Below are positions 17,127-25,576 of a stretch of DNA of 64,000 nucleotides, in pieces. The notes under the pieces were generated by a model. The model did no database searches, was not told the origin of the DNA, and was given only the letters and a program-made list of their open reading frames with translations. Each line of letters starts with the position of its first letter. Position 1 is the stretch's first letter. This stretch comes from DASRIA01 sp963768885 (GTDB lineage: Bacteria; Actinomycetota; Thermoleophilia; Solirubrobacterales; JBBDJG01), in contig CAVYJN010000008.1 in NCBI GenBank assembly GCA_963768885.1, forward strand, positions 1 to 64,000. The letters run 5' to 3'. Position numbers and translations under genes: made by a program.

Positions 17127-18194
17127 CTATAGAGCAGAGCACACGGTCGGGGCCCATGATCCCGGCATGAGACAGCGGTCGGTGCGCACAGGCGCGTGGC
17201 CGGCGCGGAAGCGAAGCCTCGTGTACTTCCCGACCGCCCCGCGCTCCGTGACGTAGACGCGCACCCGCACGCCGGGCAGGAGCAGCCGCTCGAGACGGCG
17301 AATGCGCACCTTGACCGCCGTGAGCGACTTGGCGCTGGTCCGGACCGCCCGCACCTGCTTCTTGAACGGGCAGCCGCGACCGCTACAGCGGACGGAGAGG
17401 GTCGTCCCCACGGGTGCGTCCACGCGCAGAAGCCGTACGCGGGTCCCGCGGCTGGTGATCCGGCCCGCGATCCGCACGACGGGGAACGGGCTCAGCAGCC
17501 GCAGTCCCAGCTTCTGCGAGATGACAGGGGTCGCCGGCAGCGGTAGGACCGTCAGCGTCTGGGAGTCGAAGGAGACGAGCCCGGAATCGTCCGTCACCCG
17601 GAGCCCGACCACGTAGTCCCCGGCGTCGGCGAACGCGCGAAGCGCCGTGGCGCCGCCGCCGTTGTCGTAGTTGCCGTCGCCGTTGAGATCCCAGACCTGC
17701 TCGTTGATCGTGCCGTCCGGGTCGCTGGAAGTGGACGTGAACAGCACCGGCTGATTGACGAGCGGCGCGGCGGGCGCGATCGTGAAGGATGCGGTCGGTG
17801 GGCTCGGGGCGGGGCCGCCGCCGCCCGCGGCCTGAACCGACACGATGTGGATAGCTTCGCCACGGCGGTTCCCGTTGCCCTTCACGCCCAGCCGAACGCT
17901 GACCGGGCCCGGCGCCGCGTAGCTCCACGTCGCGGTCTTGCCGTGCTTGTCGATGCCGCCGTCGCCGTTCAGGTCCCAGTCGTAGCTCTTGGCGGTGACG
18001 CCCGCCGGAGGGTTCGCTGCCGTGAACGTGACCACCTGGCCAGGGGTGGGAGCCGTGGGCGACCAACCGAAGTCAACCGAGATGGTCTTCGGAGCGGCCG
18101 GGCTGGTACCGGGCGCGATCGCGATTGCCAGGAGAGCGATCGTGACTGCGAACGAGATGCGGCGAACTGACGAAAGGGCCAAGTTGCTCTCCAC
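17127..18194 (-). CDS. Secreted PKD-domain surface protein
   Basis: A 355-residue exported protein. A signal peptide (ISFAVTIALLAIAIAPGTSPA) is followed by two PKD repeats (about 40-125 and 135-220), each with the YDWDLNGDG or QVWDLNGDGNYDNGG motif. The C-terminal 120 residues are basic and beta-rich with one Cys pair (VRCSGRGCPFKKQVR). The closing segment GKYTRLRFRAGHAPVRTDRC is characteristic of Solirubrobacterales exported proteins. Likely adhesive or structural at the cell surface. Confidence 0.82.
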   Translation of the reverse strand: MESNLALSSVRRISFAVTIALLAIAIAPGTSPAAPKTISVDFGWSPTAPTPGQVVTFTAANPPAGVTAKSYDWDLNGDGGIDKHGKTATWSYAAPGPVSVRLGVKGNGNRRGEAIHIVSVQAAGGGGPAPSPPTASFTIAPAAPLVNQPVLFTSTSSDPDGTINEQVWDLNGDGNYDNGGGATALRAFADAGDYVVGLRVTDDSGLVSFDSQTLTVLPLPATPVISQKLGLRLLSPFPVVRIAGRITSRGTRVRLLRVDAPVGTTLSVRCSGRGCPFKKQVRAVRTSAKSLTAVKVRIRRLERLLLPGVRVRVYVTERGAVGKYTRLRFRAGHAPVRTDRCLMPGSWAPTVCSAL

Positions 18195-18318
18195 AGAGCA
18201 CTGCGACGGGGTACCGGCTCACGCTGCCTGCTGCGGGGGGCGGCGGACGGTGGCCCCAAATTGTAGGCGCCCGGGCCGAACACCGTGCTGGGCAGGTGTT
18301 ATTCCAGACCCGGGCTCG

Positions 18319-19314
18319 TCACGCGGCGAGTTCGTGGTCGCCGGTCGAGCGAAATCGCGCCCGGTAGTCGGACGGCCCGACGCCGAGGACTCGCAGGAAG
18401 GCGCGGCGCATCGTCTCCGGGCTGCCGAAGCCGCAGGTGGCCGCGACGGTCTCGATCGGCCTCGTGGTGCGCTCGAGTTGCTCGCGCGCGGCCTCGACCC
18501 GGATCCGCTCGACGAACCGGGCGGGAGTCGTTCCCGTCTGGTCGGCGAACATGCGTCGCAGGTGCCGTTCCGAGACGGCGGCACGCTTGGCGAGCTGGGC
18601 GAGGCGATGGTCGGCGGCGGGCTGGGCGACGATCGTGTCGAGGACCTGGCGGATCGGCGAGGCGATCGTGCCCGGGAGCGAAAGGCGTTCGGAGAACTGG
18701 GACTGGCCCCCTGGCCGCTGGAGGAACATGACCGTCCAGCGCGCGACGGTGCGGGCGACGTCAGGCCCGTGGTCCTCTTCGATCAGGGCGAGCGTGAGAT
18801 CCATGCCCGCGGTGGAGCCGGCGGAGGTCATGGTCTCCCCATCGCGAACGAAGATCCGATCGGGCTCCACCTGCACGCGAGGATGGCGGCGGGCCAGTTG
18901 GCCGCAGAACGCCCAATGGGTCGTCGCGGCCTTGCCGTCGAGCAGCCCGGCGCCGGCGAGCAGGAACGCGCCCGTGCAGACCGAGCACGTGCGGCGCGCG
19001 CCGGCCGCGACGCGCTGCAGCCCGGACGCGAGCCGCCGGTCGTCGACGACCTCGCCGACCCGCATGCCGCCGCCGACGATCATCGTGTCGACCGCGCGCG
19101 GGCGGACGTGACCCAGCGACTTGTCGGCAGCCAGCCTCATGCCCGCCGATCCGCGGACCGGCGTGCCGCCGGGCGTGGCGATCACCACCCGGTAGCCGCG
19201 TCCGCCACCGAGCACCTGGGTGGCCGCGTCGAGCATCTCGGCCGGGCCGACGAGGTTGAGCAGCTGCATGCCGTCGAAGCCGACGAGCACGACCTGACGT
19301 TTGGACGGCGCCAT
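18319..19314 (-). CDS. GlxA-type transcriptional regulator (DJ-1/PfpI + AraC)
   Basis: A 331-residue regulator with an N-terminal DJ-1/PfpI-like domain (VVLVGFDGMQLLNLVGPAEM; nucleophile elbow CSVCTGAFLLAGAGLLDG) and a C-terminal AraC DNA-binding domain with two helix-turn-helix motifs (LAQLAKRAAVSERHLRRMFAD and VAATCGFGSPETMRRAFLRVLG). The amidase-like domain probably senses a ligand. ATG 19314 is chosen because CATGAT lies seven bases upstream; ATG 19326 is an alternative. It is divergent from a lactonase-like gene. Confidence 0.88.
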   Translation of the reverse strand: MAPSKRQVVLVGFDGMQLLNLVGPAEMLDAATQVLGGGRGYRVVIATPGGTPVRGSAGMRLAADKSLGHVRPRAVDTMIVGGGMRVGEVVDDRRLASGLQRVAAGARRTCSVCTGAFLLAGAGLLDGKAATTHWAFCGQLARRHPRVQVEPDRIFVRDGETMTSAGSTAGMDLTLALIEEDHGPDVARTVARWTVMFLQRPGGQSQFSERLSLPGTIASPIRQVLDTIVAQPAADHRLAQLAKRAAVSERHLRRMFADQTGTTPARFVERIRVEAAREQLERTTRPIETVAATCGFGSPETMRRAFLRVLGVGPSDYRARFRSTGDHELAA

Positions 19315-19375
19315 GAGCATGATCATGAACCGCGAAGGAGATGTCCGCAAGGACGCATATCCCTCTGATCCGGCC

Positions 19376-19409
19376 ATACCTTGACCGCTGCCTGCCAGAC
19401 CGCAGGTAT
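19376..19409. promoter_or_regulatory. Inverted repeat in the GlxA/lactonase divergent promoter
   Basis: ATACCT (19376-19381) and AGGTAT (19404-19409) form an exact inverted repeat with a 22-base spacer that itself holds a direct repeat GACCGC (19383-19388 and 19398-19403). AraC-family proteins often use such spaced or direct half-sites. The ligand is not proved. Confidence 0.35.
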
Positions 19410-19420
19410 CCATCCCGTTC

Positions 19421-20149
19421 ATGAACGTCGAGATGTTCAACGTCGGGTGGCTGACGGCGACAGCGAGCCTGATACGGGCGGGCGCCGGCGCGGATGAGTC
19501 GATCCGCTTCCCCGTCCCGGCATACGTCGTCGAGACGGCGACCGAGCGGATCCTGATCGACACCGGCCTTCACCCGGCGGCGGTCGCCGATCCCGGCGGC
19601 TTCTACGGGAGCCCGCAGGGGCTTGCGCTGTTCCGACTGGAGCAGGAACTGAGCGTCGCCGACCAGGTCGACCTGACCACGCTCACGAAAGTGGTGCTCA
19701 CGCACCTGCATTTCGACCACGCCGGCGCACTGTCGCTCGTCCCGGCCGACGTGCCGGTCGTCGTCCAGCGCACCGAATGGGCCGCCGGGCACGACAAAGC
19801 CGCAATCCAACGCAACTTCTACCTCCCCCGCGCCTACAGCGGCACCGAGCGGAACGTCGAACTCGTCGACGGCGACCACGACCTCCTGGGCGACGGGTCG
19901 GTCCGCCTCCTGCTGACTCCTGGACACACGCCGGGGCACCAGTCCGTCCAGATCGGCGACCTGGTCCTCGGCGCCGACGTCACGCACTTCGCGAGCGGGC
20001 TGGATGACCATCGGTTCCCGATCTTCGGCGACGACCACGCCGCGCAGAGCCGCTCCGCCGAACGTCTCAGGGCGCTCCGCGACGCCGGGCACACGGTTCT
20101 GCCCGGTCACGACCCCGAGGTCCTGCATCCCGGGCCGCTGACCGCCTGA
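19421..20149 (+). CDS. Metallo-beta-lactamase fold hydrolase, AHL-lactonase-like
   Basis: A 242-residue dinuclear-zinc hydrolase. The motif HLHFDHAG, the later Pro-Gly-His-Thr-Pro-Gly-His stretch, an Asp in GADVTHF and a terminal His in LPGHDPEV complete the metal ligands. The layout with an N-terminal strand-rich region and VVQRTEW resembles N-acyl homoserine lactonases (AiiA type). Actual lactone hydrolysis is only inferred. Divergent from the GlxA-type regulator, which may control it. Confidence 0.82.
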   Translation: MNVEMFNVGWLTATASLIRAGAGADESIRFPVPAYVVETATERILIDTGLHPAAVADPGGFYGSPQGLALFRLEQELSVADQVDLTTLTKVVLTHLHFDHAGALSLVPADVPVVVQRTEWAAGHDKAAIQRNFYLPRAYSGTERNVELVDGDHDLLGDGSVRLLLTPGHTPGHQSVQIGDLVLGADVTHFASGLDDHRFPIFGDDHAAQSRSAERLRALRDAGHTVLPGHDPEVLHPGPLTA

Positions 20150-20209
20150 GCCACCGGCACGCCACGCGGCGGTAGGTTTCAGCCCTTCCGCCAGCGAAAG
20201 GAGCGTGCC

Positions 20210-21031
20210 GTGTCCACCATGCCGGATTCAGAGCTCAAGGGTCGCCATCGTGCGATGTGGGCGTCGGGCGACTACCCGTCGATGGTCGAGACGTTCCTGC
20301 TGCCGCTCGGGCCGCAATTGGTGGAGGCCTGTGGCATCGGCCCCGGCATGCGTGTCCTCGACGTCGCCGCCGGCACAGGGAACGCTTCGCTTCCCGCGGC
20401 GGAGCGCGGCGCGAGCGTCACCGCCAGCGACCTGACGCCCGAGCTGCTCGAGGCGGGCCGTCGCCGCGCGGAGGCGAGCGGGCTCGAGCTCGAGTGGACC
20501 GAAGCCGACGCCGAGAAGCTGCCCTTCGAGGATCAGTCGTACGACGTCGTCATGTCATCGATCGGCGCGATGTTCGCGCCGCGCCACGAGGCCGTCGCCG
20601 ACGAGCTGGTCCGCGTGTGCCGCGCGGGTGGCACGATCGGGCTGATGAGCTGGACCCCCGAGGGCATGATCGGCGCGCTGTTCCGGACGATGGGACCGTT
20701 CGCGCCACCACCTCCCCCCGGCGCGCAACCGCCGCCGCTGTGGGGCAGCGAGGAGCACGTGAAGGAACTGTTCGGCGATCGCGTCGAATGGCGCACGATG
20801 GAACGCGACATGCTCGACATCACCGCCTTCGAGCGCCCCACCGACTACGGCGAGCACTTCAAAGCGAAGTACGGCCCGACGATCGTGGCGCGCGCCAACG
20901 CCCAGAAGGCCGGCCGCGAAGCGGAGTTCGACGAGGCGCTCGACCGGTTCTGCGAGGAGTGGAACCGGGGTACCCCCGACAAGGCACGGTTCGAGCAGGA
21001 ATACATCATCACCGTGGCAACGCGGGCCTGA
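20210..21031 (+). CDS. SAM-dependent methyltransferase (UbiE-like)
   Basis: A 273-residue class I methyltransferase. Motif I is VLDVAAGTGNASLPAA, motif II ends in TASDLTPELL, then EADAEKLPFEDQSYDVVMSSIGAMF and the post-motif RVCRAGGTIGLMSW. Similar proteins act on diverse small molecules. GTG 20210 follows AAAGGAG, an adequate ribosome-binding site. Confidence 0.85.
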   Translation: MSTMPDSELKGRHRAMWASGDYPSMVETFLLPLGPQLVEACGIGPGMRVLDVAAGTGNASLPAAERGASVTASDLTPELLEAGRRRAEASGLELEWTEADAEKLPFEDQSYDVVMSSIGAMFAPRHEAVADELVRVCRAGGTIGLMSWTPEGMIGALFRTMGPFAPPPPPGAQPPPLWGSEEHVKELFGDRVEWRTMERDMLDITAFERPTDYGEHFKAKYGPTIVARANAQKAGREAEFDEALDRFCEEWNRGTPDKARFEQEYIITVATRA

Positions 21032-21034
21032 CCG

Positions 21035-21886
21035 CTACGCCAGCACGTCGCGGCGCTCGAAGAGCAACGCGCCGGCAAACGCCAGCAACGCTCCGCACAC
21101 GCTGAGGCCGGCGAACGCAATGGGATCGATTCCCTCGGTCAGGCCGGACCCGTAGTACTTGAACACGGTCAGGTAGCGGGCCGGCTCGAGCGAATCGGCG
21201 AGCTTGCCGACGAGGTCGACCACGTACATGCCCACGAGCGTGCCCGCGGCGATCGCCGTCACGGGAGCGGACCGATGCAGGAAGCCCGCGACGAGGGCGG
21301 CGAAGCCGGCGAAGAAGACGGCGAGCGGCCACACGTTCGCCACGCCCGCGGCCGTCTTTCCGGCCGAGAGGCCGGTCCCCGCCGCGACGCCCACGACCAT
21401 CGTCAGCCCGTAGACCACGAGCAGCACGGCGGCGCAGGCCAGCGCCGTGACGATGAACGCGCCCAGGACCAGGACGCGCCGTGACAGCGGCGCCGCGAGC
21501 GCGGTGTCGAGATAGACGCGCTCCTCCGGGACCGAGATCGCGTGGCTGATCGAGCGCACGGCGAAGAAGCCCATCGCGAGCGGGACGATCAGGCTGAACA
21601 TCTCGGCGTCGAGGTATGCCTCGACCGAGTTCAGCTCCTCGATGCCGAACGCGTCCTTCAGGCCTTGCGGGTAGCTTCGGGTGATCTCCTTGAGGGAGTC
21701 CTCGATCGAGGGATAGATCCCGACGATCAGCGCGCACATCGCGCCCAGCGGCACGCCCCAGGTGAGCGGCGCGCGCCGGTGGTCGCGCAGACCGCGGCGC
21801 ACGACGGCGCGCAGCGAGCGCCGGCTCGACGGGGCGGGCGGCCGCGCCCGCTCGACCTGCTCGGCCCGCGTTGCGACCGCGCTCAT
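21035..21886 (-). CDS. ABC-2 type transporter permease
   Basis: A 283-residue membrane protein with about six transmembrane segments (WGVPLGAMCALIVGIYPSI, VLGAFIVTALACAAVLLVVYG, PLAVFFAGFAALVAGFL and others). It has a large outside loop after the first segment (SIEDSLKEITRSYPQGLKDAF) typical of ABC-2 exporters. It pairs with the ATPase gene immediately upstream, whose stop overlaps its ATG (ATGA). It exports an unknown substrate; drug or lipid efflux is plausible. Confidence 0.85.
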   Translation of the reverse strand: MSAVATRAEQVERARPPAPSSRRSLRAVVRRGLRDHRRAPLTWGVPLGAMCALIVGIYPSIEDSLKEITRSYPQGLKDAFGIEELNSVEAYLDAEMFSLIVPLAMGFFAVRSISHAISVPEERVYLDTALAAPLSRRVLVLGAFIVTALACAAVLLVVYGLTMVVGVAAGTGLSAGKTAAGVANVWPLAVFFAGFAALVAGFLHRSAPVTAIAAGTLVGMYVVDLVGKLADSLEPARYLTVFKYYGSGLTEGIDPIAFAGLSVCGALLAFAGALLFERRDVLA

Positions 21887-22779
21887 CGCGTCCCGTCCCT
21901 GCCGTAATACGTGAGGAAGATCTCCTCGAGCGTCGGCTGCGCCACCTCGATGTCGTGGATCGTGTGGCGCGCGGCCGCCTTCACGACCGCGTCGAGGCCG
22001 CCCTCGACCTTGAAGGTGATCCGGGTCCCGTCGGACGCGAGCTCGCTCACGCCCGCGAGCCGTTCGAACTCGGCGGGGTCGACGGGCGCCGTGAACTCCA
22101 GCGTGACGTGCCTATAGGCGCGGCGGGTGAGGTCGGCCACGTTCTCGACCGCCGCCAGGCGGCCGTCCCGGATGATGCCCACGCGGTCGCAGGCGCGCTG
22201 GACCTCGTCGAGCTCGTGCGAGGAGATGAACACGCTCGTGCCGCGCCCCCGCTCTTCTTGGACGACGTCGAGGAACTCCTCCTGCACGAGCGGGTCGAGG
22301 CCGCTCGTCGGCTCGTCCAGGATCAGCAGCTCGGGATCGTGGAAGAGCGCCTGGATCAGGCCGACCTTCTGGCGGTTGCCCCGTGAGAGATGGCCGAGCG
22401 GGCGCTCCAGATCCGCCTTGAAGCGCTCCGCGAACACCGGCGCCCGGCCCAGGCCGCGCACGCCGCGAACCTCGGCAAGGAACGAGAGCAGCTCGCGGCC
22501 CGTCAGGTGCGGGTCGTAGGAGAAGTCGCCCGGCAGGTTCCCGACGCGGGCCCGGATCGCGAGGCTGTCGCGCCGCGAGTCGAGCCCGAACAGGCGCGCC
22601 GAGCCGCTGGTCGGGTGAAGCAGGTCGAGCAGTATGCGGATGGTCGTGGTCTTGCCCGCCCCGTTGGGGCCGAGGAAGCCGAACACCTCGCCGCTTTCGA
22701 CGCTCAGCGTTACGTCCTCGATCCCGCGCGCCGCGCCGTAGCGCTTGGCGAGTCGTTCGGTTTCGATCACCGCGCTCAT
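21883..22779 (-). CDS. ABC transporter ATP-binding protein
   Basis: A 298-residue ATPase of the DrrA/CcmA-like exporter class. Walker A is GPNGAGKTTTIR, the signature is LSRGNRQKVGLIQAL, Walker B is LLILDEPTSGLDP and the switch His lies in ISSHELDEV. A C-terminal extension of about 80 residues follows, as in drug-exporter ATPases. Its start ATG 22779 gives the usual IETERLAKRYG opening. Forms a two-gene operon with the permease. Confidence 0.9.
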   Translation of the reverse strand: MSAVIETERLAKRYGAARGIEDVTLSVESGEVFGFLGPNGAGKTTTIRILLDLLHPTSGSARLFGLDSRRDSLAIRARVGNLPGDFSYDPHLTGRELLSFLAEVRGVRGLGRAPVFAERFKADLERPLGHLSRGNRQKVGLIQALFHDPELLILDEPTSGLDPLVQEEFLDVVQEERGRGTSVFISSHELDEVQRACDRVGIIRDGRLAAVENVADLTRRAYRHVTLEFTAPVDPAEFERLAGVSELASDGTRITFKVEGGLDAVVKAAARHTIHDIEVAQPTLEEIFLTYYGRDGTR

Positions 22780-22949
22780 CGGGATCGATGTTCGCAGCCC
22801 GCGCCGGGTGGCCACGGAGGCCTCGCGTGTTCGAATCGCGCCCGGGCTACCGCTTGACTTCGTCTCTCCGGAAGAGGACAGTTGAGGTCACGCGATGGGA
22901 GTGCCCTGGTCGGACCGGCCAGGGGACGACCGGAAAAGGGGCTTCCATC

Positions 22950-23183
22950 ATGAGCCCATTCGTTGCAGGTACCGTACCCGGCCGGCCGTTGTCTCCGCAG
23001 GTGTTCGAGTTGCGGTGCACCGACGTGCACCCGGTTCGCTGTGATGAGACGATCAGTGCGGCAAGCTTCGACCAACTGCTCGCGCGGACGCGCGCGCACG
23101 GAGAGCGTGCTCACGGGTTCACTCCGGCCTGGTACAACGCCGAGAGGCTCGCCGCCACGGCGGACGTGCTGAGAACACTGTGA
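22950..23183 (+). CDS. Small DUF1059-like protein
   Basis: A 77-residue protein resembling the DUF1059 small proteins. It has FELRCTDVHPVRCDETISA followed by a helix FDQLLARTRAHGERAHGF; two Cys are spaced as in that group. The start ATG 22950 follows GGAAAAGGGG. Its TGA overlaps the next gene's GTG (GTGA), so the two are translationally coupled. Function unknown. Confidence 0.55.
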   Translation: MSPFVAGTVPGRPLSPQVFELRCTDVHPVRCDETISAASFDQLLARTRAHGERAHGFTPAWYNAERLAATADVLRTL

Positions 23184-23560
23184 ACGCCGAGCAGGGGCTG
23201 CACGGCGGACAACTCGCGGCCGCGATCTCCGACACCGTCGTAAGGGCGCTCGCCCGCACGACCGGCCGGGGCCCGACAAAGGCGAAGACCACGCTCGGGG
23301 ACAACGGCGTCTTCGTCGTGCTGCAGGACAGCATGACCCGGGGTGAGCAGACGCTCGCGGACGCCGGCCAAGGCGCGGCCGTGCTCGACCTCCGCAGACG
23401 CTGGCAGCGCGTCATGCAGGAGGAGATCAGTCGCGAGGTCGAGGAGCTCATGGGACGCAAGGTGATCGGCTTCATGAGCGACAACCACATCGACCCCGAC
23501 CTCGCGGTCGAGGTCTTCGTGCTCGAGCCGTTGCCTACGAGCGAACACACCGATCAATGA
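23180..23560 (+). CDS. DUF2294 / MpsC-family protein
   Basis: A 126-residue soluble protein with the hallmark blocks of DUF2294: RTTGRGPTKAKTTLGDNGVFVVLQDSMT, GEQTLADAG, a helix of charged residues, then VIGFMSDNHIDPDLAVEVFVLEP. In Gram-positive bacteria a relative (MpsC) is linked to a bicarbonate/sodium system, but transfer of that role is unsafe. Coupled by a 4-base overlap to the gene before it. Confidence 0.8.
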   Translation: MNAEQGLHGGQLAAAISDTVVRALARTTGRGPTKAKTTLGDNGVFVVLQDSMTRGEQTLADAGQGAAVLDLRRRWQRVMQEEISREVEELMGRKVIGFMSDNHIDPDLAVEVFVLEPLPTSEHTDQ

Positions 23561-23606
23561 TCTGATCGGCTGCGGGCGGCGACGCCTCGGTCGGTCACTC
23601 GTAGCG

Positions 23607-24350
23607 ATGCCCACTCCCTGGGACGCGCGCACATATGACGAGTCGAGCGCCCCGCAGCAGGCGTGGGCGTCGGACGTGCTCGCGCGGCTCGAGGGCATCG
23701 CGCAGGACGCGACGGTGCTCGACGTGGGTTGCGGCACCGGGCGAGTCACGGAGGCGCTGGCGGCGCTCGTGCCGCGAGGCCGCGTGCTGGCCTTGGACGC
23801 GTCGGCGGACATGGTGGAGCTCGCGCGCAGGCGCCTCGGCGATCGTGCGCACGTGTGGTGCCAGAACGTCCTCGACCTCGAGCTCGACGAGCCCGTCGAC
23901 GCGATCGTCTCGACGGCGACGCTCCACTGGGTCACGGACCACGACCGTCTCTGGCCGCGGCTGGCCCGGGCGCTGCGGCCGGGCGCCGCGCTCGAGGTCC
24001 AGTGCGGAGGGAAGGGCAACATCGCGCGGGTCCGCGAGGTGATCGACGCGGTCGCCCCCGAGACCGCTCCGGAGCTCGTCGGCTGGTCACCCTGGATGTT
24101 CGCGGGGCCGCGCGACACCGAACGGCGCCTGCAAGCGGCGGGCTTCACCGCGACTCGGTGCTGGTTGCAGGATCGCCCGACGCATCCGCAGGACGTGGAC
24201 GCGTTCGTGCGCACGTCGATCCTGCCCGCGCACCTCGCGCGTCTGCCGGCGCAGCGACGGGAGCGGTTCGCCGCCGCGGTCGTGGCAGGGGTGCGCCTCC
24301 CGCTGGACTACGTGCGCCTGAACGTGTCCGCCGTGCGCGGACCGGCTTGA
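23607..24350 (+). CDS. Trans-aconitate methyltransferase-like protein
   Basis: A 247-residue class I methyltransferase with motif I VLDVGCGTGRVTEAL and LALDASADMVELAR. The stretch VSTATLHWVTDHDRLWPRLARALRPGA resembles Tam (trans-aconitate 2-methyltransferase) and related enzymes, and the C-terminal RTSILPAHLARLP block fits too. The exact substrate remains open. Confidence 0.8.
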   Translation: MPTPWDARTYDESSAPQQAWASDVLARLEGIAQDATVLDVGCGTGRVTEALAALVPRGRVLALDASADMVELARRRLGDRAHVWCQNVLDLELDEPVDAIVSTATLHWVTDHDRLWPRLARALRPGAALEVQCGGKGNIARVREVIDAVAPETAPELVGWSPWMFAGPRDTERRLQAAGFTATRCWLQDRPTHPQDVDAFVRTSILPAHLARLPAQRRERFAAAVVAGVRLPLDYVRLNVSAVRGPA

Positions 24351-24421
24351 GGGGCGATGTAACACCTGCCGGCGAGCTCGGACCAATGAGCTACCAGCGA
24401 CTCGATCGAACGGAGGCCGCC

Positions 24422-25039
24422 ATGCGACCGGATATACGAGAAGGCGCCGAGTTCCCCGACTACGAGCTGGCCGATCACGACGGCAAGGCGCGCACCCTCT
24501 CGGAGCTGCAGGGCGCGAACCCGATGGTGCTGCACCTGTCCCGCGGCGGCTATGACCCCAAGGAGCACCGCTACCTGCGCGCCCTGGTGGACGCGTATCC
24601 GGACTTCAGGGTGGGCTACACCCGGATCGTCGTCATCTCGACCGACAACCAGCTCGAGATAAACGAGTTCCGCGACAGCTTGGGCGCCGAATGGCCGTTC
24701 CTGGCCGATCCGGAGCGGGTTGTGCAGCGGGACCTCGACATCCAGGAGTACACGGACCCCGTGCACGACCCGATGATCCCGCACACGTTCGTGCTCGAGC
24801 CCGGGCTTCGGATCTTCAGGATCTACAACGGCTACTGGTACTGGAGCCGGCCCTCCGTGGAGGAGCTGCGCCTCGATCTGCGCGCCCTGCTGCAGAAGAT
24901 CAGGCCCGACTTCGACCTCGGCGTCCCCGGCGTGCGGGAGGCGTGGGAGCGCGGCGAGCGCGAGATGTTTCTCGTGCAGCCCCCCACGGGGGAAGCGATC
25001 CGCTACACCGAGGGCACCGAGGTCGGCGTCAAGCGCTAG
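24422..25039 (+). CDS. Cysteine-free peroxiredoxin-like (redoxin) protein
   Basis: About 205 residues with the AhpC/TSA thioredoxin fold: AEFPDYELADHDGKARTLSEL, IVVISTDNQLEINEFRDSLG, WPFLADPERVVQRDLDIQEY and IPHTFVLEPGLRIFRIYNGY. In relatives the loop after the first strand holds the peroxidatic Cys; here it reads HLSRGGYDPKEHRYL, with Asp in the expected place, and the chain has no Cys at all. It therefore cannot be a normal thiol peroxidase. ATG 24422 is chosen for the GGAGG just upstream; ATG 24386 is in frame. Confidence 0.8.
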   Translation: MRPDIREGAEFPDYELADHDGKARTLSELQGANPMVLHLSRGGYDPKEHRYLRALVDAYPDFRVGYTRIVVISTDNQLEINEFRDSLGAEWPFLADPERVVQRDLDIQEYTDPVHDPMIPHTFVLEPGLRIFRIYNGYWYWSRPSVEELRLDLRALLQKIRPDFDLGVPGVREAWERGEREMFLVQPPTGEAIRYTEGTEVGVKR

Positions 25040-25051
25040 GCGTCCCGGCCC

Positions 25052-25489
25052 CTAGCCGGAGAGCTGCTGCTGGATCGCGGCGAGGTCGATCCAGGCGCTT
25101 TCCCGGCTGATCAGGCCGTCGCTGAAGTCGAAGATGTGCAGGAACCGCACCCGCACCGGCCGTCCGCGCCCCTCCAGTCCGAAGGGCATGCCGTTCGCCG
25201 TCGCGTGCAGAACCGACTCGTCGACGACGTGGTCGTCGCCGTACCAGCGCCGGACAGGCTCGAAGCGGTCGATTCGCAGCTCCGCGAGCAGCGCTCGATA
25301 GAAGCCCTCGATCTGGTCTCCGCCGTGGAGCGGGTCACCGGGGCGTCCTACGACGTCGTGCTCGGCGTCAGAAGCGAACCCCTCGACGATCGCCTCCAGG
25401 TCGCCGGTCTCCTCGGCCCGGTAGTGGCCTTCGACGAGCGCGTCCATCTGCGCTCGAGTGGTGCGTGGAGTGGTGGCTTGAGCAGTCAT
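25052..25489 (-). CDS. NTF2-like / SnoaL family protein
   Basis: A 145-residue protein of the NTF2 fold: LVEGHYRAEETGDLEAIVEGFASDAEHDVVG at the start and VRVRFLHIFDFSDGLISRESAWIDLAAIQQQL at the end. It probably isomerises, hydrolyses or binds a small hydrophobic ligand. The start ATG 25489 has GAGGAGG upstream. Divergent from a MarR gene across a promoter with an inverted repeat. Confidence 0.82.
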   Translation of the reverse strand: MTAQATTPRTTRAQMDALVEGHYRAEETGDLEAIVEGFASDAEHDVVGRPGDPLHGGDQIEGFYRALLAELRIDRFEPVRRWYGDDHVVDESVLHATANGMPFGLEGRGRPVRVRFLHIFDFSDGLISRESAWIDLAAIQQQLSG

Positions 25490-25525
25490 CGCGTGCCTCC
25501 TCGGGATCGATATCAAGTCCCTGCG

Positions 25526-25556
25526 ATCATGACAGGTCCTTTATATCTTGTCAAGA
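25526..25556 (-). promoter_or_regulatory. Promoter and MarR operator candidate upstream of the NTF2-like gene
   Basis: On the minus strand TTGACA (25549-25554) is followed after 17 bases by CATGAT (25526-25531), a good sigma-70 promoter for the gene starting at 25489. The inverted repeat TCTTG-T-CAAGA (25546-25556) covers the -35 box, so the divergent MarR protein could repress here. Confidence 0.5.
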
Positions 25557-25576
25557 CCCTGATAACATTTCCCTAC

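Noticed and set aside
17989..19368. Long plus-strand open frame opposite the PKD protein and GlxA regulator
   Set aside because: It spans two well-identified genes and the region between them; no motif supports it.
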